64,000 nucleotides of DNA, from the NCBI GenBank assembly GCA_017508975.1, contig JAFWQU010000023.1, forward strand, positions 80,075 through 144,074, given 5' to 3'. Of this stretch, positions 19,604-28,393 are shown piece by piece (positions within the stretch are counted from its first letter, which is position 1; each line of letters opens with the position of its first letter). The translations under genes were made by a program, and so were the position numbers. The notes under the pieces were generated by a model that was not told the DNA's origin, did no database searches, and saw nothing but the letters and a program-made list of their open reading frames with translations. Source of the DNA: Clostridia bacterium. GTDB lineage: Bacteria; Bacillota; Clostridia; Christensenellales; Aristaeellaceae.

Positions 19604-20130
19604 CGGCTGATCACATCCTCTATCTCGCGCAGTCTCGCGCGCAGTGTGCCGTCCACCACACGGCCGTCGATCTCCATGACCATGCCGCCCAGGAGACTCG
19701 GGTCCACCTCACAGATCAGTTCCACCGTCGCCTGGGTGCGCTTCTCGAGATCCCGCCGCAGGCGCTCCTTCTCCGCGTCTGTGAGCGGCACCGCGCTGAC
19801 GATCCGCGCGGTCTTGCGCCGCTCGGACTCGTCGGCCAGCTGGCCGTAGCGCTCCGCGACATCGGGGATCAGGCGCGCGCGGCCCCGGACCGTGATCAGC
19901 CGCAGAAGGTTCAGCACCTCCGGGGAGACCAGCCCGCCCAGACTCTTCTCAAGAAGCTCCGCGCGCTCCTCGCCGCTGACCTCCGGGGAGGCCAGCAGGC
20001 TCAGGTACGCCGGCTGATCCGCAAAGAGCTTCACAGCCTTCTGCAGCTCGTCCGCCCAGGCGCGGACCTTCCCCTGCTCGACAGCCACGGAGAACAGCGC
20101 GTTGGCGTATTCTTTACTGATTTGTGTCAT
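19600..20130 (-). CDS. atpH: F-type ATP synthase subunit delta
   Basis: The 176-residue peripheral-stalk subunit that connects b to alpha. It opens with the family pattern [16 protein letters not shown] and has a C-terminal beta domain ([22 protein letters not shown]). Its start overlaps atpF by 17 bases. Confidence 0.95.
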
Positions 20131-20629
20131 GCTGCTCCTCCAGTTCGTTCAGGAAGGAGTCAATCAGCTGGCGGTGATCCGCCTCGTTGATTTCACGCCC
20201 CAGCAGCTTCTCCGCGAGCTCGGCGGAGAGGCCGGCCATCTCGCGGCGGATGTCCTGGGCGGCGACCCGGCGGGTCTGCTCGGCCTCGTCCTCCGCCTCC
20301 TGGAGAATGCCCTGCGCGCGGTTCTTGGCCTCGCCGATCATCGCGTCGCCGGTCAGGCGGGCGTTCTCCGCGGCGGCGGACAGGATGCGGTCGGCTTCCT
20401 CGCGGGCGCCCTGCATCCGGGCGTTCCACGCGTCACGGTCGGCCTCCGCCTTGGCGCGGGCCTCATCCGCCTGGGCATAGACGCCGTCGACATGGGCCTG
20501 CCGCTGCTCCAGCACCTTGCGCACGGGCTTGAAGAGAAATTTCTTCATCACGAAAAACAGGATGACCAGGTTCGCCAAGGAGATCAGCGCCTGCCAGATG
20601 TTAATCGAAATGACGCCCAGTGACTGCAT
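20114..20629 (-). CDS. atpF: F-type ATP synthase subunit b
   Basis: A 171-residue stalk subunit: one N-terminal membrane helix (about residues 10-30), FLFKPVRKVLEQRQ, and then a long charged coiled coil rich in A, E, R and K. One b gene is present, so the stalk is presumably a homodimer. Confidence 0.95.
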   Translation of the reverse strand: MQSLGVISINIWQALISLANLVILFFVMKKFLFKPVRKVLEQRQAHVDGVYAQADEARAKAEADRDAWNARMQGAREEADRILSAAAENARLTGDAMIGEAKNRAQGILQEAEDEAEQTRRVAAQDIRREMAGLSAELAEKLLGREINEADHRQLIDSFLNELEEQHDTNQ

Positions 20630-20641
20630 GCGGGAGCCTCC

Positions 20642-20938
<297 letters not shown>

Positions 20939-20985
20939 TTAAAAAGTGTCAGATTTGTGTCAGACGAAACTGCCTGTTTTCGGGG

Positions 20986-21909
20986 TCAGGCAGCCAGCAC
21001 CGAAGATTTTTCCGCGTGGGAGTGCCGCTTGATGTACTCCTCCAGCGGGAAGCCCCCGGAGACGTAGAGCATGGTCAGCATCGAGAAGATGTAGGCCTGC
21101 AGCGCGCCGGAGAACAGATCGAAGTAAACCGAGAGGATGGCGGGCAGACCCACCTGCAGGAAGGGGATCTCGCCCAGCACGCCGGGCAGCCAGCCGAGCA
21201 GCACGCTCGAGAGCCACTGCAGGAAAGCGGAGACCAGCACGGCGATGACCGCGCCGCTCATGACGTTGCCGTAGTGGCGGAAGGCCATGGAGATGGGGGT
21301 GGCGACCTCGCCGATCACGTTCAGCGCGGCGACCACCGCGCCGTCCGAGGTGAAGGTGCGGACATAGATCCGCGGGCCGCAGCAGGCCTTGTAGCCGGTG
21401 ATCACGAGGAAGACCAGCAGCGCCCAGCCGCCCACCACGCTCAGGTCGGAGGTGGGGGCGAACACGCCCAGGAGGCTCATCAGGCTCGAGAACACCGAGA
21501 GCCCCAGCACCGCGCAGACGAAGGCGGAGAAACTCTGCACGTGGAAGTCGCCCATGTTGGCGCGGACCAGACCCTCGACCTTCTCCACGATCCACTCGGC
21601 GATGTGCTGCCGGACTGTGACGGCGTGCTCCTGGAGTCCGTGCGTCAGGAAGAGGCACAGCCCCGTGATGGAGATCATGACCAGCCAGGAGTTGATCTGG
21701 GCGTCGGTCAGGATGAAGTCGGTGCTGAACACCTGGGAAAGGTCCGCGTCCGGGTTCGCGCTGTAGTAGACGCGCGCGCCCTCAATGACGATGCCCTCCT
21801 TCGCGGGGGCGGTGAGGACATTGAGCACCACCGCCGTGATCAGCGGCAGCACCATCATCAGGATCAGCAGCACGTCCACCGCGCGGGACGGACGCTTTTT
21901 CTCAGTCAA
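20986..21909 (-). CDS. atpB: F-type ATP synthase subunit a
   Basis: The stator channel subunit, 307 residues with about six membrane helices. The essential arginine is in FRHYGNVMSG, equivalent to the R-L-F-G-N motif of the family. The start is a TTG at 21909 with GGGAGGTG eight bases upstream; the open frame to 21981 lies inside atpI. It overlaps atpI by eight bases. Confidence 0.93.
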   Translation of the reverse strand: MTEKKRPSRAVDVLLILMMVLPLITAVVLNVLTAPAKEGIVIEGARVYYSANPDADLSQVFSTDFILTDAQINSWLVMISITGLCLFLTHGLQEHAVTVRQHIAEWIVEKVEGLVRANMGDFHVQSFSAFVCAVLGLSVFSSLMSLLGVFAPTSDLSVVGGWALLVFLVITGYKACCGPRIYVRTFTSDGAVVAALNVIGEVATPISMAFRHYGNVMSGAVIAVLVSAFLQWLSSVLLGWLPGVLGEIPFLQVGLPAILSVYFDLFSGALQAYIFSMLTMLYVSGGFPLEEYIKRHSHAEKSSVLAA

Positions 21910-22330
21910 GCCGATCACCTCCCTCGGCGGGCGCTTTCGGTTCCATGCCCTTTTTCCACAGAGGACGCAGGCGGACCGCAAGCTGCGGGAAGAAAAGACA
22001 GAGCAGAGTCGCGTAGGGCTGGAAGACGTCCTTGAGCACGAACGCCAGCACCAGCACGCCGGCCTGCAGCAGGAGCCGCAGGGTGTGCGAGGTGCTGACC
22101 GTGGCCCTGGCGTGTTTCTCGTCCTGCCCGACCGCTTTGGTCACGGAGAGACACAGGATCCAGAAGTTCCCGATGGCGGCGGTGCAGCCCAGCAGGGTGC
22201 CCCACAGCACCCGCAGGCTCCAGGCGCCGAATACCGCGAAGAGCAGATTCATGAGCAGCGCCAGCCCGAGCGTCCAGGCGGCAACCCAGCTCAGTTCGCG
22301 GCGGACCGTCGCGGCGTTCGCCTGTTCCAT
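21902..22330 (-). CDS. atpI: ATP synthase subunit I-like membrane protein
   Basis: A 142-residue protein with four hydrophobic segments (about 14-33, 37-60, 82-100, 103-118), first gene of the atp operon. AtpI homologues are assembly factors for the c ring, notably in sodium-type ATP synthases. Sequence identity in this family is low, so the call rests on size, topology and position. AGGAGGAG precedes the ATG. Confidence 0.8.
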   Translation of the reverse strand: MEQANAATVRRELSWVAAWTLGLALLMNLLFAVFGAWSLRVLWGTLLGCTAAIGNFWILCLSVTKAVGQDEKHARATVSTSHTLRLLLQAGVLVLAFVLKDVFQPYATLLCLFFPQLAVRLRPLWKKGMEPKAPAEGGDRLD

Positions 22331-22367
22331 GTCTCTCCTCCTCTCAAAATGTTATGATATCCTCTCC

Positions 22368-22396
22368 ATGCTACAGGATTTTCGGGCGGTTGTCAA
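22368..22396 (-). promoter_or_regulatory. Promoter of the atp operon
   Basis: Consensus TTGACA and TAGCAT with a 17-base spacer on the minus strand, 38 bases before atpI. Confidence 0.75.
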
Positions 22397-22403
22397 TCCT
22401 TCC

Positions 22404-22432
22404 TTGCGGGCGGAGGGGATTTTCGCTATAAT
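22404..22432 (+). promoter_or_regulatory. Promoter of the DUF4340 gene
   Basis: TTGCGG and TATAAT with a 17-base spacer, 29 bases before the chosen start. It is back to back with the atp promoter. Confidence 0.65.
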
Positions 22433-22461
22433 GATCCCGCCCGATGGGCAGGGAGGCAGCG

Positions 22462-24003
22462 ATGCAGAAAATTGAGCGAAAAAAGAGAAAGAGCCGGCCG
22501 GGCCTGCGCTGGGCGCTGCTCGCGGCGGCGGCGGTGATCCTGGCGGGGAGCCTGCTCGCGGCGCGGCTCCTGCAGCCCGAGCCGCGCAAGCCGGAACCCT
22601 CGGTCCATCCCAAAACGCTCCTGGCGCAGTACGAGCCCTCGGAGGTCCGGGAGGTGCGGGCCGCGCTGCGCAGCGGCGAGACCTGGCGGTTGACCGTCCT
22701 GGAGGACGGCAGCGTCCGGGGCACCGACGCCGGCGGCACGTTTGAGGCAGACGCGGGCATGGCCCGGCGCGTCCTGGCGGCCGTGTGCGTCGTGGAGGCG
22801 CAGGAGACGCTGGCGGAGGATCTCTCGCAGGTGGGGGAGGCCCCCGGCGTTTTCGGCTTTGATCCGGACCGGCTCACGCTGACCGTCGATTACACGGACG
22901 GCAGCCGTCTGACGCTGCACGTGGGGGACCGCGGCCCGGAGGAGAGCTGGTACTACCTGACCCGGGAAGGCGATCCGGCGCTCTACTGCTGGGACACGGG
23001 CAGCGTCTCGGACGTGACGCTGGAGGCCGCGCTGCTCCACCGGGTTCCGCAGCCGGAGCTCCACCAGGCGCGGATCGACCGGATCCGGGTGCAGAGCGGG
23101 GAGACTGTCCGGAGCTGGGAGCTGGACGCGGCGATCACGGACGCGGACGCGGCGGACCGCTGGATGCTGACCGAGCCGACGCGCTATCCCGCGGACGGCG
23201 AGGCGGTGAAAACCCTGCGCCGGAACCTGATCAACCTGCGCATGGGCGGTTACGCGGCCCCGGATACCCCGGAGAACCGGAAGCGGTACCATCTCGACGA
23301 GCCGGCCTGGGTCATCACGGTGCACCAGGCGGCCGGGGAGACTCTGGAGACGCGGGAGGACGGCAGCACCGCGGCCCGCGCCTGGCCGGAGGAGGAGCTG
23401 ACGTTTACGGTCAGCCCCTCGGACAACGAGCTGATCGACTGGGTGGCCTGGGAGGGCACGATCTGCACGGTCAGCCACTTCCTGGTCCGCGGCGTGGTGA
23501 ACACGGCGCCGGAGGACACCCTGACCCGCTACCCGGTGCTGACCAGCCTGAGCAACCTGCGCCGCCTCACAGTGGAGGACGCGCGGGGGGAGACCCATGT
23601 CTGGACCGTGACGCGCACTGAGCGGGTCGCGCCCAACAACGCGCTGGTCATGGACGAGCAGGGGAACGTGGTCATGGACACAGAAGTGACCTGCGACGGA
23701 CAGGCAATGCGCCGGGAGACCTTCGAGGCGGGCTACGGACAGCTGCTGCTGGTCACCGTCTCCGGCACGCTGCCGGCGTATTGGGCCGGCAGCGAGGCGG
23801 AAGCGCATACCCGGATGGTGTTCGAGACGGAGACCGGGGCGGTCCACCGCCTGGCTCTCTCGCCCTTCGACGCGCTGCACGACGCGGTCTGGCTGGACGG
23901 CAGCGCGGTGTTCTATCTGGTGAAGGACGGGCTCAATTGGCCTTTGCTGCTGCCGGAAGCTCCTGCAGCATCCGGCGGTAGGTCTCGCGGATCCGCTCGG
24001 TGA
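22462..24003 (+). CDS. DUF4340-like membrane-anchored protein
   Basis: A 513-residue protein with a very basic start (KIERKKRKSR), one membrane helix at about 18-39, and a long outer region of repeated beta modules with W-x-L and G-x-Y motifs. DUF4340 proteins often accompany gliding or ABC-type export genes, but none is adjacent here, so its role is open. ATG 22462 was chosen over 22444 because GGGAGG lies five bases upstream. Its 3' end overlaps the convergent plsC gene by 71 bases, an unusual antisense overlap. Confidence 0.65.
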   Translation: MQKIERKKRKSRPGLRWALLAAAAVILAGSLLAARLLQPEPRKPEPSVHPKTLLAQYEPSEVREVRAALRSGETWRLTVLEDGSVRGTDAGGTFEADAGMARRVLAAVCVVEAQETLAEDLSQVGEAPGVFGFDPDRLTLTVDYTDGSRLTLHVGDRGPEESWYYLTREGDPALYCWDTGSVSDVTLEAALLHRVPQPELHQARIDRIRVQSGETVRSWELDAAITDADAADRWMLTEPTRYPADGEAVKTLRRNLINLRMGGYAAPDTPENRKRYHLDEPAWVITVHQAAGETLETREDGSTAARAWPEEELTFTVSPSDNELIDWVAWEGTICTVSHFLVRGVVNTAPEDTLTRYPVLTSLSNLRRLTVEDARGETHVWTVTRTERVAPNNALVMDEQGNVVMDTEVTCDGQAMRRETFEAGYGQLLLVTVSGTLPAYWAGSEAEAHTRMVFETETGAVHRLALSPFDALHDAVWLDGSAVFYLVKDGLNWPLLLPEAPAASGGRSRGSAR

Positions 24004-24571
24004 GGGCCTCCGCCGAGGCAGAGTTGACGCCCTGGGCCCGCAGATCCTCCGTGGGGATCGGTTCGCCGCAGAGCACATACACTTTATGGAAGGGACGGAT
24101 CTTGCCGCTGATCAGCACCGGGATGACCGGGACGCCGCTGCGCAGGGCGATCAGGGAGGTGCCGCTCTCGATCTCCTCCATGATCCCCTGGTGGTGCCGG
24201 GTGCCCTCGGGGAAGATGCCCAGCACGTGCCCCTCCTTCAGTGTCCGCAGACAGGCGCGCATGGCCTCCATGTCGCTGGCGTGGCGGTCCACGATGATCA
24301 TGTGCAGCCGGGTCAGCAGCCAGTAGGCCAGGTTGGTCTTCACCAGCTCCTTTTTGCCGAGAAAGACCGTCTCATAGCGGGTGACGTACCGACCCGCGGC
24401 CAGAGGATCCATCCAGGAGAGGTGGTTGGAGATCAGCAGGAAGGGCGCCTCGCGCTGCAGGCGCTCCGGGCGGAGCGTGCGCACGGGGCAGAGGGTGTGG
24501 AACAGAACGCACGCGAAGCCGCGCGCTACGGTATACCAGAAGGTGCGCTCCTTTTTCGGAGACTCAGCCAC
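23933..24571 (-). CDS. plsC: 1-acyl-sn-glycerol-3-phosphate acyltransferase
   Basis: PlsC adds the second acyl chain in phosphatidic acid synthesis at the membrane. The 212-residue protein has motif I NHLSWMDP (H-x4-D) near residue 49, FLGKKEL near 71, FPEGTRHH (motif III) near 120 and VPVIPVLIS (motif IV) near 145. One N-terminal hydrophobic segment can hold it to the membrane. It overlaps cmk by eight bases; the cmk-plsC pair is common in Bacillota. Confidence 0.92.
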   Translation of the reverse strand: MAESPKKERTFWYTVARGFACVLFHTLCPVRTLRPERLQREAPFLLISNHLSWMDPLAAGRYVTRYETVFLGKKELVKTNLAYWLLTRLHMIIVDRHASDMEAMRACLRTLKEGHVLGIFPEGTRHHQGIMEEIESGTSLIALRSGVPVIPVLISGKIRPFHKVYVLCGEPIPTEDLRAQGVNSASAEALTERIRETYRRMLQELPAAAKAN

Positions 24572-25232
24572 GGCCCGTCGCCTCCCGGATGACCGCGAGC
24601 ACGGCGGCTACGCTTCCGTCAAAGTCCAGCTCGGTGGTGTCGACGACCACGGCGTCCTCCGCCTGGCGCAGGGGATCCACCTCGCGGTTCATATCCTGGC
24701 GGTCGCGGGCCTCGAGGTCGCGCAGCACCTCCTCAAAGGGGACGTCCTGTCCCTTTTTTTGGTACTCCAGCCAGCGCCGGCGGGCGCGCTCCCCGGCCGC
24801 GGCGGTGAGGTAGATCTTCACGTCGGCGTCGGGCAGCACCCGCGTGCCGATATCCCGTCCGTCCAGCAGCATGTCCGTCTTCGCGGCCAGCGCCTGCTGG
24901 GCGGCGACCATCGCGCGGCGCACGCCCGCGTAGGTCGCCACCCGGGAGGCGGCGGCGCTGACGGCCTCGGTCCGCAGACCGCCGGTCAGGTCCTCACCGT
25001 TGACCAGGGTGTGCTGTCCGTCGGCCTCGTGGCGCACGTCCATCTCGAGCTTTTCGCACAGGGCGGTGACCGCGGCCTCATCCTCGTAATCGATGCCGGC
25101 CTTCAGGCAGCTGAGGCCTACCGCGCGGTACATGGCCCCGGTGTCCAGGTGCAGGATGTTCAGCGCGTTGGCCACCGCGTCGGCGATGGTGGATTTCCCG
25201 GCGCCGACCGGCCCGTCAATCGCAATTTTCAT
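24564..25232 (-). CDS. cmk: Cytidylate kinase
   Basis: Cmk phosphorylates CMP and dCMP. The 222-residue protein has the P-loop GPVGAGKST at residues 6-14, LDTGAMYRA near 29 for nucleotide binding, DGRDIGTRVLPDADVKIYL near 122 and a lid with multiple arginines. It starts 27 bases after uxuB on the same strand and may be read from the uxu operon as well as from an unseen promoter. Confidence 0.96.
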   Translation of the reverse strand: MKIAIDGPVGAGKSTIADAVANALNILHLDTGAMYRAVGLSCLKAGIDYEDEAAVTALCEKLEMDVRHEADGQHTLVNGEDLTGGLRTEAVSAAASRVATYAGVRRAMVAAQQALAAKTDMLLDGRDIGTRVLPDADVKIYLTAAAGERARRRWLEYQKKGQDVPFEEVLRDLEARDRQDMNREVDPLRQAEDAVVVDTTELDFDGSVAAVLAVIREATGRG

Positions 25233-25259
25233 GGTTTCTCTCTCCTCCGTTATCCGTGC

Positions 25260-26873
25260 TCAGCCGAGATGGCGCACCAGGGCCGCGCGGACGGCGCCGG
25301 GGCCGGCCAGCTCCTCGCGGACCAGCGCGGTGACCTTCTCCGCCAGTCCGGCCTGGGTCAGATCCACACCGAAGATGACCGGGTTGGTCAGGATCGGCAG
25401 CAGCTTGTCCCCGAGAGTGTCCGGCTGCCCGAGGGTGACGCCCAGGAGCTGCGCCTGCAGCTCGTCGAGCATGGGGTCGCTGGAGACCTCCATCGGCTTG
25501 CCCTCGTCGTCCACCCCGATCAGATAGCGCAGCCAGCCGGCCAGCGCCAGCGGGATGCCGGTGAGGCTCGCGGGGTCGCGGGCGGGATCGGCCAGATAGG
25601 ACTTGATGGTCTCGCCGAAGCGGATCGGGATCTTCTGGGAGGTGTCGGTCGCGATGCGCTGCGGGGTGTCCGGCATGAACACGTTGGGCAGGCGCTCGCC
25701 GATGACTTCGTCAATAAAGGCTTTGGGGGAGAGAATGCCCGGGTCGGTGACCACGGGGAGCCCCTCGGTGTAGCCGATCAGCTCCACCAGGCGGGTCAGC
25801 TGAGGGTCCTTCATCTCGTCGGCGATCTTCACATAGCCCAGCAGGCAGCCGTAGACCGCCAGCGCGGTGTGCAGCGGGTTCAGGCAGGTGGTGACCTTCA
25901 TGCGCTCGACGCGGTTGACCGTGTTGCGGTCGGTGAAGTAGACGCCGGCCTTCTCCAGCGGCGGGCGGCCGTTGGGGAAGCGGTCCTCCACCACCAGGTA
26001 CTGCGGACGCTCGGCGTTGACGAAGGGCGCTAGGTAGGTGCCGCGCGGCGTGACCACGGGCGCCATGCCCTCGATGCCGTCGGCGGTGAGACTCTGCTCC
26101 ACGCTCGGCGCGGGGCGGGGCGTGATCTTGTCGATCATGGACCAGGGGAAGGAGACCTGCGACTCGTCGCTGACCCACGCCAGGAAGTCCTTCGAGACAA
26201 ATCCCTTGTCAGCCCAGGCCTGCGCGACCTCCAGCACCGCGCCGCGCAGCTTCTCGCCGTTGTGGGAGCAGTTGTCCATGCTGACCACGGCCAGCGGGGC
26301 GGCGCCTGCCAGGAAGCGCTCCTGCAGCAGGGCCGCGACGATGCTCATCGCGTGCTTCGCGTGGGCGGGGCCGTTTGCCAGGTCGGCGGCGGCCACGGGG
26401 CTGTAGTTCCCGTCCAGGCCGCGCAGGGCATAGCCCTTCTCGGTAATGGTGAAGGAGACCATCTGCAGCGAGGGGTTCCGGAAGATCCCGACCAGGCGCG
26501 CCCAGTCGGCGGCCTCCGCGGGCTGGGCGACCAGCGCCTCGGCGACGGAGCCCACGATCTCGCGATCGGTGTTTCCGTCCGCGCGCAGGGTGACCGCCAT
26601 GGTCAGACAGTCGTAGCCGCCGTAGATCAGGCGGATATTGTCCACGTCAAAGGTGTCCGCCGCGACGATGCCGCTCTCCGCGAGCCCCTCGTCGAGCAGA
26701 CGCTGCTGCAGCACCGCGATGAAAGCGCGGAAGATATTGCCGCCGCCGAAGTGCACCCAGACGGGTGCCTGGGCGGTTTTTTCACGCATGGCCGGGACGT
26801 CGTAGCCGGGCAGGCGCACATGGACGCTCTCCCAGAAGGCGCGCTCGTTCAGATTCTGCAGATTGATTTTCAC
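25260..26873 (-). CDS. uxuB: D-mannonate oxidoreductase (fructuronate reductase), mannitol dehydrogenase family
   Basis: UxuB interconverts fructuronate and mannonate with NAD(H) in hexuronate breakdown. The 537-residue protein has the N-terminal nucleotide-binding fold (VHFGGGNIFRAF near residue 40) and the long-chain mannitol dehydrogenase C-domain with the catalytic lysine in RMKVTTCLNPLHTALA near 318. Its position 16 bases after uxuA settles the substrate among mannitol, altronate and mannonate. It fits downstream of the GH67 glucuronidase found 11 kb away. Confidence 0.88.
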   Translation of the reverse strand: MKINLQNLNERAFWESVHVRLPGYDVPAMREKTAQAPVWVHFGGGNIFRAFIAVLQQRLLDEGLAESGIVAADTFDVDNIRLIYGGYDCLTMAVTLRADGNTDREIVGSVAEALVAQPAEAADWARLVGIFRNPSLQMVSFTITEKGYALRGLDGNYSPVAAADLANGPAHAKHAMSIVAALLQERFLAGAAPLAVVSMDNCSHNGEKLRGAVLEVAQAWADKGFVSKDFLAWVSDESQVSFPWSMIDKITPRPAPSVEQSLTADGIEGMAPVVTPRGTYLAPFVNAERPQYLVVEDRFPNGRPPLEKAGVYFTDRNTVNRVERMKVTTCLNPLHTALAVYGCLLGYVKIADEMKDPQLTRLVELIGYTEGLPVVTDPGILSPKAFIDEVIGERLPNVFMPDTPQRIATDTSQKIPIRFGETIKSYLADPARDPASLTGIPLALAGWLRYLIGVDDEGKPMEVSSDPMLDELQAQLLGVTLGQPDTLGDKLLPILTNPVIFGVDLTQAGLAEKVTALVREELAGPGAVRAALVRHLG

Positions 26874-26889
26874 GGCGTTTTCCCCTTTC

Positions 26890-27963
26890 TCAGCCCTTCA
26901 AACGGCACAGAGCCTCCCAGAGGCCGTTCAGGTAGGTGGCGCCCAGCGCGCGGTCGTACAGGCCGTAGCCGGGGCGTCCCTGCTCGTCCCAGATCATGCG
27001 GCCGTGGTCGGGGCGCACGTAGGTGTCGGGGCAGGTGTCGTAGATGGCCTCCATGATGGCGAACAGGTCCAGGTCGCCGGTGCAGCTCAGGTGCGCGGCC
27101 TCACGGAAGTGGTGGTAGCCCAGATACTTCACGTTGCGCACATGCATGGCGCCGATACGGTTCATGGCGCCGAAGTGGCGGATGATGGCCGGGATGTCGT
27201 TGTCCGGATTGCTGCCCAGAGAGCCGGTGCACAGGCACAGCGTGTTGGCCGGGCTGTCGTGCAGCTGCACCATCTTGTCGAAGTCCTCCTGGCTGTGGGT
27301 GATGCGCGGCAGGCCGAAGATGGGCCAGGCGGGGTCGTCCGGATGGCAGGCCATCTTCACGCCGACCTCCTCGCAGACCGGAATCACGGCGTCCAGGAAG
27401 TACTTGAAGTTCTTCCGCAGGTCGTCCGGGCTGATCCTTTCATACTGCTTCAGGGTCGTCTCGAGCAGGGCCAGACGCTCCGGCTCCCAGCCGGGCAGGG
27501 TGAAGCCGTGGCTGTCCTCGGCGGTCTTGCGCACGATCTCCAGCGGCCCCATCTCGCCCAGGTCCTTCTCGTCGAAGTACAGGCTGTTGGAGCCGTCCTC
27601 GGGGATCACCCGGGCCAGGTCGGTGCGCAGCCAGTCGAACACGGGCATGAAGTTGTACACGATCACCTTCACGCCGTGCTTCGCGAGCATCCGGATGGTG
27701 GAGATGTAGTTGGCGATGTATTCCTCGCGGGAGGGCAGGCCCATCTTGATGTCCTCGTGGACGTTGACGGACTCGATGACCTCGATTTCCAGCCCGGCGT
27801 CGTTGACCTCCTTCTTCAGGGCAACGAACTCCTCCTCGGGCCAGTCGACGCCGGCGGGTTTGTCCAGAAGCCCCATCAGGCCGGTCATGCCGGGAATCTG
27901 CTTCACATAGCGCAGCGGGATTGGGTCGGACGCGCTGCCGTACCAGCGGAACGTCATTTTCAT
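26890..27963 (-). CDS. uxuA: Mannonate dehydratase
   Basis: UxuA dehydrates D-mannonate to 2-keto-3-deoxygluconate with a Mn or Fe ion. The 357-residue protein opens with KMTFRWYG and [12 protein letters not shown], diagnostic of the family, and carries [20 protein letters not shown] and [11 protein letters not shown], which hold the metal-binding His, Cys, His and Asp. It leads the operon uxuA-uxuB-cmk-plsC. No kdgK or kdgA (later steps) is in the window. Confidence 0.95.
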   Translation of the reverse strand: MKMTFRWYGSASDPIPLRYVKQIPGMTGLMGLLDKPAGVDWPEEEFVALKKEVNDAGLEIEVIESVNVHEDIKMGLPSREEYIANYISTIRMLAKHGVKVIVYNFMPVFDWLRTDLARVIPEDGSNSLYFDEKDLGEMGPLEIVRKTAEDSHGFTLPGWEPERLALLETTLKQYERISPDDLRKNFKYFLDAVIPVCEEVGVKMACHPDDPAWPIFGLPRITHSQEDFDKMVQLHDSPANTLCLCTGSLGSNPDNDIPAIIRHFGAMNRIGAMHVRNVKYLGYHHFREAAHLSCTGDLDLFAIMEAIYDTCPDTYVRPDHGRMIWDEQGRPGYGLYDRALGATYLNGLWEALCRLKG

Positions 27964-28015
27964 ACGATATGCCCTCCTTACTCTTCAAGCGGGTCGGAAT
28001 GCTCCGTCTTCCATT

Positions 28016-28044
28016 ATTCTATCATATTTTTCGGCGGGTGAAAA
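28016..28044 (-). promoter_or_regulatory. Possible promoter of the uxuAB operon
   Basis: TTTTCA and TAGAAT with a 17-base spacer on the minus strand, 53 bases before uxuA. The -35 box is weak, as expected if an activator is needed. Confidence 0.5.
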
Positions 28045-28322
28045 GAGCGGCTTCCGGATTCCGCGGACAGTTCCGGAGAAAGCAGCAGTGGAGGAAAACC
28101 AGCAAATAGTGGCAATATAGTGGGAAATAAGACTCAAATATAAGACACAGATGTCAATTAACAAGTAAATAATGAAGAAAAACGCATGAAAAGTGGGGGC
28201 AAGTGGATTTAAAAGTCCAGCTGAAACCGGCCCCGCCGGGCAAAAGAATCCTGCACTCGGGCGGATAAACGAGAAAAATGCAGGAAAGACAAAAGAAAAA
28301 TGCATTTTAATGGTTTTAGGAC
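28045..28322. other. AT-rich intergenic island without a gene
   Basis: This stretch between uxuA and the aminotransferase gene is far richer in A and T than the rest of the window. I see no convincing coding frame, RNA gene or repeat copy. Clusters of GTGG occur at 28088, 28109 and 28120 and again at 28193 and 28203, at spacings near one or two helical turns, which could be protein binding sites. Confidence 0.4.
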
Positions 28323-28350
28323 TTGCTATTTTGCTGAAAATGACTATACT
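28323..28350 (+). promoter_or_regulatory. Promoter for the aminotransferase gene
   Basis: TTGCTA and TATACT with a 16-base spacer, 44 bases before the start codon. Confidence 0.65.
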
Positions 28351-28393
28351 GTGATTCGCAACGCCATTTTACGGATTTCAGGAGGAATTTACC

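Noticed and set aside
27985-28305. Small hydrophobic open frame on the minus strand in the AT-rich gap
   Set aside because: No SD, no family resemblance and F/I/L-rich composition expected from AT-rich non-coding DNA.
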